DNA of 64,000 bases from Limonium bicolor (Eukaryota; Streptophyta; Magnoliopsida; Caryophyllales; Plumbaginaceae). The DNA is taken from NCBI GenBank assembly GCA_023374045.1, contig CM041777.1:459352251-459416250 (forward strand), given 5' to 3'. The position numbers were made by a program, and so were the translations under genes. Shown piece by piece: positions 59,584 through 64,000 of this stretch (position 1 is its first letter; each line of letters starts with the position of its first letter). Below the pieces are notes generated by a model that was not told where the DNA came from, did no database searches, and saw only the letters and a program-made list of their open reading frames with translations.

Positions 59584-60934
59584 AAGATTTAATTAACAAG
59601 ATCTAGCTCAGATCCTTATGAGAGAGTAATTGTAAATCAGAAACTATAAACCAGTAAGAATAAAAGACGTTTAGCTTTATGAGTTCCTTAGCTAATCAGT
59701 ACTTGGAATGCCTTAATTATAGGTTGTTAGTGGAAGTTCGATCTTTCAAGTTGGTTACTGCTACTGCTCCTACAAGGTACGATTTCTCGTACTCAGATAC
59801 TTTTGCTAACGGACTTTATGGAATGTTTTGGAAAACGCCAACTGATCTTGAATGGATTTCAAAAGGAAGCTATTTGTGTGACTAACTCAGCTTGATGTGA
59901 CTAACTGAGCCTTGAATGAACAACTTACATGGTTATTGGTTCTTCCTATCTAGTTGTTTCATTAGATATTAACTGCATAGGGTTTACGCCTCTGCACTCT
60001 GTAGGACTGAGTGTTTTGGTATTGCACTTGTGCAGTTAATGATCTAGTGGGGTAACTGGGAATATAGGAAATATCGGATATTGGTAAATTCTTCCTTTGG
60101 ACTATGGGTACTGTTTCATCCATGAGTCGAGTTTTGATCGGACTTATTGAGTATGGATTCTTTCTATTAAGTGGTGCACACACTTTTCACCGGTGACTGA
60201 GAACGGGTCGGTGGCAGCGGAGGTCTGCTATACCTCGTCCATGCGGACAACTGACAGCGGAGGTCAGTTTACCTCGTCCTTGTGACAACTGACTGGCGGT
60301 GGGGGTCATCTCTCCCAATTGGTTCTATTCCACTCTTGAGTTATGGGTCTTGGATCTCTTCTTCCATTCCTAGTCCTTGTGACTACTCGGGTCTTTCTAC
60401 TCCTAATTGGATCTGAATCTAACACAAGCAATGGATGTTCACTAACTTATGGTGTGGTTTCTTTTAATTGACTAACTTTACCTTCCTGTTATTTATCTCT
60501 ATCCTTGACTTGTTACCTTTGACTTGGTGATTTAGATGTGCCTTGTTCTTCCTGTTTTTGTTTTAAGAACTTTGACTTCAAGTTATTGTTTATTTTAAGA
60601 GTTAGTTTTTAAACTTTTGTTTTGTAGAGCTGTACCAGTTCCATTCCAGGGAACTGACTCACCCCTCTCGGGTGGGCTGCTTGGTTTCATCTTGCAGGTA
60701 CGAATTGTTTTACAGGTGGCCACGAAGAGAATGAGTGATTAGGATGGGAATTAGGAATTGTGGGGAGTTTCTATATCTTGCTCTTGTTATGTTTTCTCAA
60801 GTTCAAACCGTAGTATTTATAATTTTATAAGTTGTAATTGGTGAGGTTTGGTGCCGGGTGTTTGGAACCCGATGATCTGTAATCGCCTTAGTATTTGATT
60901 TTCCGCTGCATTTATGTTAAATAGGGGCGTTACA

Positions 60935-62117
60935 TAGGGATTAGGGGACCCTAATCCATCCACTATAAACTCTAACATTTCCATTTATGTTTTTTTGCTT
61001 TCCTAGGGTGGTTTTTGGGGTGGTTATGGTGTAGGTATCTCTTTTTTAACTCATTCTATACTTTATAATGTCACAACTGACTCAACAATAAGCCTTCAAT
61101 CTTTTTTAGCTTTCATATAGTGGTTTTTAGAGCTTGTGGAGTAAGGTAATCTTTTTTTTGTTCATTCTTTTCTTTATAATGTCACCACTGACTCGACAGT
61201 TTTAAGGGTTTGTGGTTCAGGGATTAATTAGGGTTGTTAGACCCTAATCCCTTCACTACAAACCCTAAAAATGTCTTCGACGTTTTAATATTTTCTAGGG
61301 TGGATTTTGGGGTGGGTTTGTGGTGTAGGGTAATCTTTTTTAGCTAAGTCTATACTTTATAATGTCGCAACTGACTTGGCCATAAGCCTTCGATGTTTTA
61401 AGATATCCTAGGGTGGTTTTGGGTTGGGTTTGTGGTGTAAGGTAATATTTTTTTATTCATCCAATTCTTTATAATGTCCACACTGACTCGACGGGTTTTT
61501 AGGGTTTGTGGTTCAGGGAATAGGGTCATTAGACCCTAATCCCTTCACTACAAACCCTAAAATGCCTTCGATCTTTTAATATATTCTAGGGTGGATTTGG
61601 GGTGGGTCTGCGGTGTAGGGTAATCTTTTTAACAAAGACTATACTTTATAATGTCGCAACTGACTCGACAATAAGCCTTCGACGTTTTAAGATTTCCTAG
61701 GGGGTTTGGGGTGGGTTTTGTGGTGTAGGGTAATATTTTTTTGTTTATTCTATTCTTTATAATGTCGACACTGACTCGACAGGTTTTAAGGTTTTGTGGT
61801 TCAGGGATTAGGTTTCGTTTAACCCTAATCTCTTCACTACAAGAAACCCTAAAAATGCCTTTGACATTTTAATATTTTCTAGGGTAGATTTTGGGGTGGG
61901 TTTGTGGTGTAGGATAATCTTTTTTAACTAAGTCTATACTTTATAATATCCCAACTGACTCTGCAATATGCCTTCGACGTATTAAGATTTCCTATGGTGG
62001 TTTTTGAGGTGGGTTTGTGGTGTAGGGTAATCTCTTTTTGTTCATTCTATTCTTTATAATGTCGACACTGCCTCAACAAGCTTTTAGGGTTTATGGTTCA
62101 AGGATTAGGGTTGTTAA
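60935..62117 (+). repeat. Satellite with ~290-bp dimeric unit, about four copies
   Basis: Anchor CTTTATAATGTC falls near 61061, 61173, 61355, 61467, 61644, 61755, 61938 and 62052, so spacing alternates between about 112 and 180 bases: two related half-units per ~290-bp repeat. Each contains GACCCTAATCCCTTCACTAC, TTCTAGGGTGGATTTTGGGG and GACTCGACA. Short telomere-like words (CCCTAAA, TTTAGGG) occur but no true telomere array. Copies differ by roughly 10-15%. Confidence 0.9.
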
Positions 62118-62540
62118 TTATTACTGTCAGAATTATATGCCATTAATACGGTAATAAATATGCCATAAATTTAATACTAGTCATGATTTCATATCATTAA
62201 TATGAAAAACTACTCAATTCATTTTTAACTTTCCAAATAACAGGTTAACCATTTACATGCGACAGGTTAACCATTTACATGTGACAGGTTAAACATTTAT
62301 GATTTATAGGTTAACCATTTACATGCAACAGGTCACAATGAGACGCCATATGTTCCCGAGAGTTTTGAAGGGTTGCATAGGTCACCGAAACTCGAGCAGA
62401 ACTTTTCGACGCCGGGCCTATATAAACACCATCACCACATTTGGAAAATATTTCGGTTGGCAGAGACGGGATAGACCTTTGTGTCGAATTAATTCATAAT
62501 ACCCCCCCCCCCCCCCAATACTCAAGCAAGGAATATTGCC
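62118..62540 (+). other. Short unique stretch with 22-bp repeats, a TATA box and a poly-C tract
   Basis: A 22-bp unit ACAGGTTAACCATTTACATG is repeated four times at 62240-62327. TATATAAA is at 62419-62426. A run of 15 C residues lies at 62502-62516. These precede a small ORF. I recognise no transposon here. Confidence 0.6.
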
Positions 62541-62708
62541 ATGGCAAGGAACGAACAAGGTAAAATCATAAACCTTGATGTAGAAGCTGATGAATGCATC
62601 AATTTTTTAAGACAGTTAGGTTGTCATGTGTCGATTCCAGATCAGACCAAAGCTAATACTATCAGCCAAATCCAAGAGCATGTGAGTGCTTGGGGCCGAA
62701 ATAATTAG
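62541..62708 (+). CDS. Small ORF, 55 codons, unknown
   Basis: ATG lies in a favourable context (GCCATGGCA), 115 bases downstream of a TATATAAA box. The product (begins MARNEQGKIINLDVEADE, contains a Cys-Gly-Cys-poor helix-like INFLRQLG and ends HVSAWGRNN) has ordinary amino-acid composition and no stop until TAG at 62706-62708. GTGAGT at 62682, inside the codons for HVS, could be a splice donor, in which case this is a first exon. A chromovirus LTR begins 150 bases later, so any further exon would be displaced. No family recognised. Confidence 0.35.
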   Translation: MARNEQGKIINLDVEADECINFLRQLGCHVSIPDQTKANTISQIQEHVSAWGRNN

Positions 62709-62860
62709 TTTATTTATGGGAGGTTAGTTTAATGAGGGGGATCGGTAGCGTTTTGTTTTTTACCATTAGGTGCATGAGGGATATCGTATCTGAAGGTTCA
62801 TGTGAGGTCTTGTTCTTGTGTTGAAGGGAGGGTGTTTGGTACGTTTCTTTAGTGTGTTGG

Positions 62861-63337
62861 TGTAACACCCCGTCCTAAGCCAATCGTGGTTATCGCAAAC
62901 TTAACAACATAAATATAACATCGCAGCGGAAATAAACCATCACCAGGACCTTGCTACGGTCTGAACAGCAGGAAATACTGATCCTTAAACATTTACAACC
63001 ACAAATCCAAAAAAATACATACCAACCGAGTTTATAAGTATCTCAACAACCCACGTATTTCTTCACAAGTTTAAACATTAACAGACGGGTATACAAGCGC
63101 AACCCGTGCTCAAAAATAAACCCAACCTAAGTCTAACCGCCCCTACTCTCAGGGTGACTCTTCATGGGACGCTTACCTGCAAAATAAAAATAGCCCCCGA
63201 GGGGGTCAGCAATTTGCTGGTACGATACTCTCATGGCCCCCAAGCTAACGGGGCTACGACGACTAATTGTCGATAGCATGGAGATTGATTAGATACACAG
63301 TCATAATATGAAGTGCAATAAAACATCAAACCCCCGA
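62861..63337 (-). repeat. Partial LTR of a second chromovirus
   Basis: It begins TGTAACACCCCGTCC and has GCAGCGG near 62925, TACCTGCAAAATAAAAATAG at 63174 and CCCCCGAGGGGGTCAGC at 63194-63210. It ends inside RT sequence at about 63337, so its U3 part and everything between LTR and mid-RT are deleted. Confidence 0.75.
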
Positions 63338-64000
63338 GGCGCCATCACTGTAAATTCATAGTGGCTGTATCGTGTCCGGAATGCCGTCTTCTCAATATCT
63401 CCCTCCTTAATGGCTATCTGATGATACCTCGATCTGAGATCAATCTTGGAAAACACTGATACCCCCTTCAACTGATCAAACAGATCATCAATGCGGGGTA
63501 GTGGATACCTATTCTTCACGGTCATTGCATTCAACTCTCTGTAGTCGACGCAGAGGCGGAGACTACCATCCTTCTTCTTCACAAAGAGGACTGGCGCTCC
63601 CCATGGTGAAACACTGGGTCTTATGAACCCTTTGTCTAACAAATCTCTCAACTGTTCCTTCAACTCGTTCATTTCCGCCGGAGCCATGCGGTATGGTGCC
63701 TTGGCTATCGGTCCAGTTCCTGGTAGCAGCTCGATGGTGAACTCTACAGTTCCCGTGGAAAGAGATCGGGGAACTCCGACACTACCGGTAAGTCGGGGTC
63801 GAACTCGGGGTCTCTCTCTATGTCCTGGACACTTCTTCCTTCCTCCTCAGTTCCTTATACATTGCCATGGCGGAGATGATCTTGGTCGAATGCTCTCTGG
63901 GCCTCTGCGGTATGATATGGTTACCCCAGACGGACTCCTGAGTAGCAGTCGGTGCTCGGCGCATAGGATACGACCCTTGTGCCGCTCCAACCAGTTCATC
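63338..64000 (-). pseudogene. Chromovirus protease-RT linker and reverse transcriptase (partial)
   Basis: Minus frame 63687-63338 has [40 protein letters not shown] and [20 protein letters not shown] (Gly of SGYH is Arg), and stops being RT after HYEFTVM, where the LTR begins. Further right, shifted frames give [33 protein letters not shown] and [15 protein letters not shown], the usual linker. The catalytic FIDD part is deleted. It continues beyond the window. Confidence 0.88.

Larger units (their letters stand above)
55816..60934 (+). repeat. Long LTR, family A copy 2, truncated at its 5' end
   Basis: It is the reverse complement counterpart of 664-6106. Its TG-equivalent outer end ...GGGGCGTTACA is at 60934. 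The left side joins the Tekay LTR abruptly, so the terminal part equivalent to the right end of copy 1 is missing. No primer site follows 60934, so it is a solo or 3' LTR. It holds two insertions absent from copy 1 (57252-57728 and about 59336-59583). The conserved TTGCAGGTA module is at about 60653-60707. Confidence 0.75.

Noticed and set aside
60935..62117. Telomere repeat array
   Set aside because: CCCTAAA-like words are isolated inside a 290-bp satellite; no tandem 7-mers.

Overview
The window is plant nuclear DNA, most likely from a eudicot, and it is almost entirely repetitive. The evidence is plant-type retroelement pol genes (chromovirus Ty3/gypsy and several Ty1/copia), plant LTR primer sites (initiator-Met type and the TGGCGCCG type of the Athila/Tat group), a CACTA element, a Mutator-type foldback MITE, a DUF4283/zinc-knuckle relic and AT-rich spacers. 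No intact host gene was found. Nothing bacterial, organellar or CRISPR-like was seen. Lineage names come from motifs remembered from these families; no search was run.

Layout, left to right. 1-6106: the leader and a 5.4 kb LTR of a minus-strand Ty3/gypsy element that runs off the left edge; it lies next to a copia integrase. 6107-8552: copia integrase C-terminus and reverse transcriptase, split by a 1.1 kb insertion (7213-8346). 8553-13133: a second, decayed copia from gag to its 3' LTR. 13134-14798: spacer with one exon-like fragment. 14799-33812: a gutted Tat-like element bounded by two ~98% similar LTRs (14799-15372, 33252-33812). Inside it are minisatellites, a 4.5 kb solo-LTR-like block (17284-21835), a CACTA element with GTT target duplications (25357-26603), and a 5.25 kb solo LTR with CTATA duplications (27075-32326). 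The beginning of that solo LTR is repeated at 32414-33241.

33813-37377: AT-rich repeats, a foldback MITE with 9-bp target duplications (34779-35191), a DUF4283 relic, and a cut-off CACTA end. 37378-55815: a Tekay-like chromovirus on the minus strand with recognisable gag, protease, RT, RNase H, integrase and chromodomain, all frameshifted. A 6.0 kb non-autonomous Athila/Tat element sits in its left LTR (38895-44880, TSD ACAAC) and a 5.1 kb SIRE-like copia in its right LTR (50003-55084, TSD TCCCA). 55816-60934: a second copy of the first LTR family, in inverted orientation relative to 664-6106, carrying two insertions (one SINE-like). 60935-62117: a satellite with a ~290 bp dimeric unit. 62118-62860: a short unique stretch with a TATA box, a poly-C tract and a 55-codon ORF. 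62861-64000: another rearranged chromovirus (partial LTR fused to RT).

The useful content is the order of insertion, which the target duplications fix at several levels, and non-coding LTR structure shared between families: palindromes built on a TCCGAAC-type core, a conserved TACCTGCA/CCCCGAGGGGG module, and a minisatellite common to LTRs and a CACTA element. Coding capacity is decayed except for one 330-residue ORF in the Athila/Tat-type element (40544-41536).
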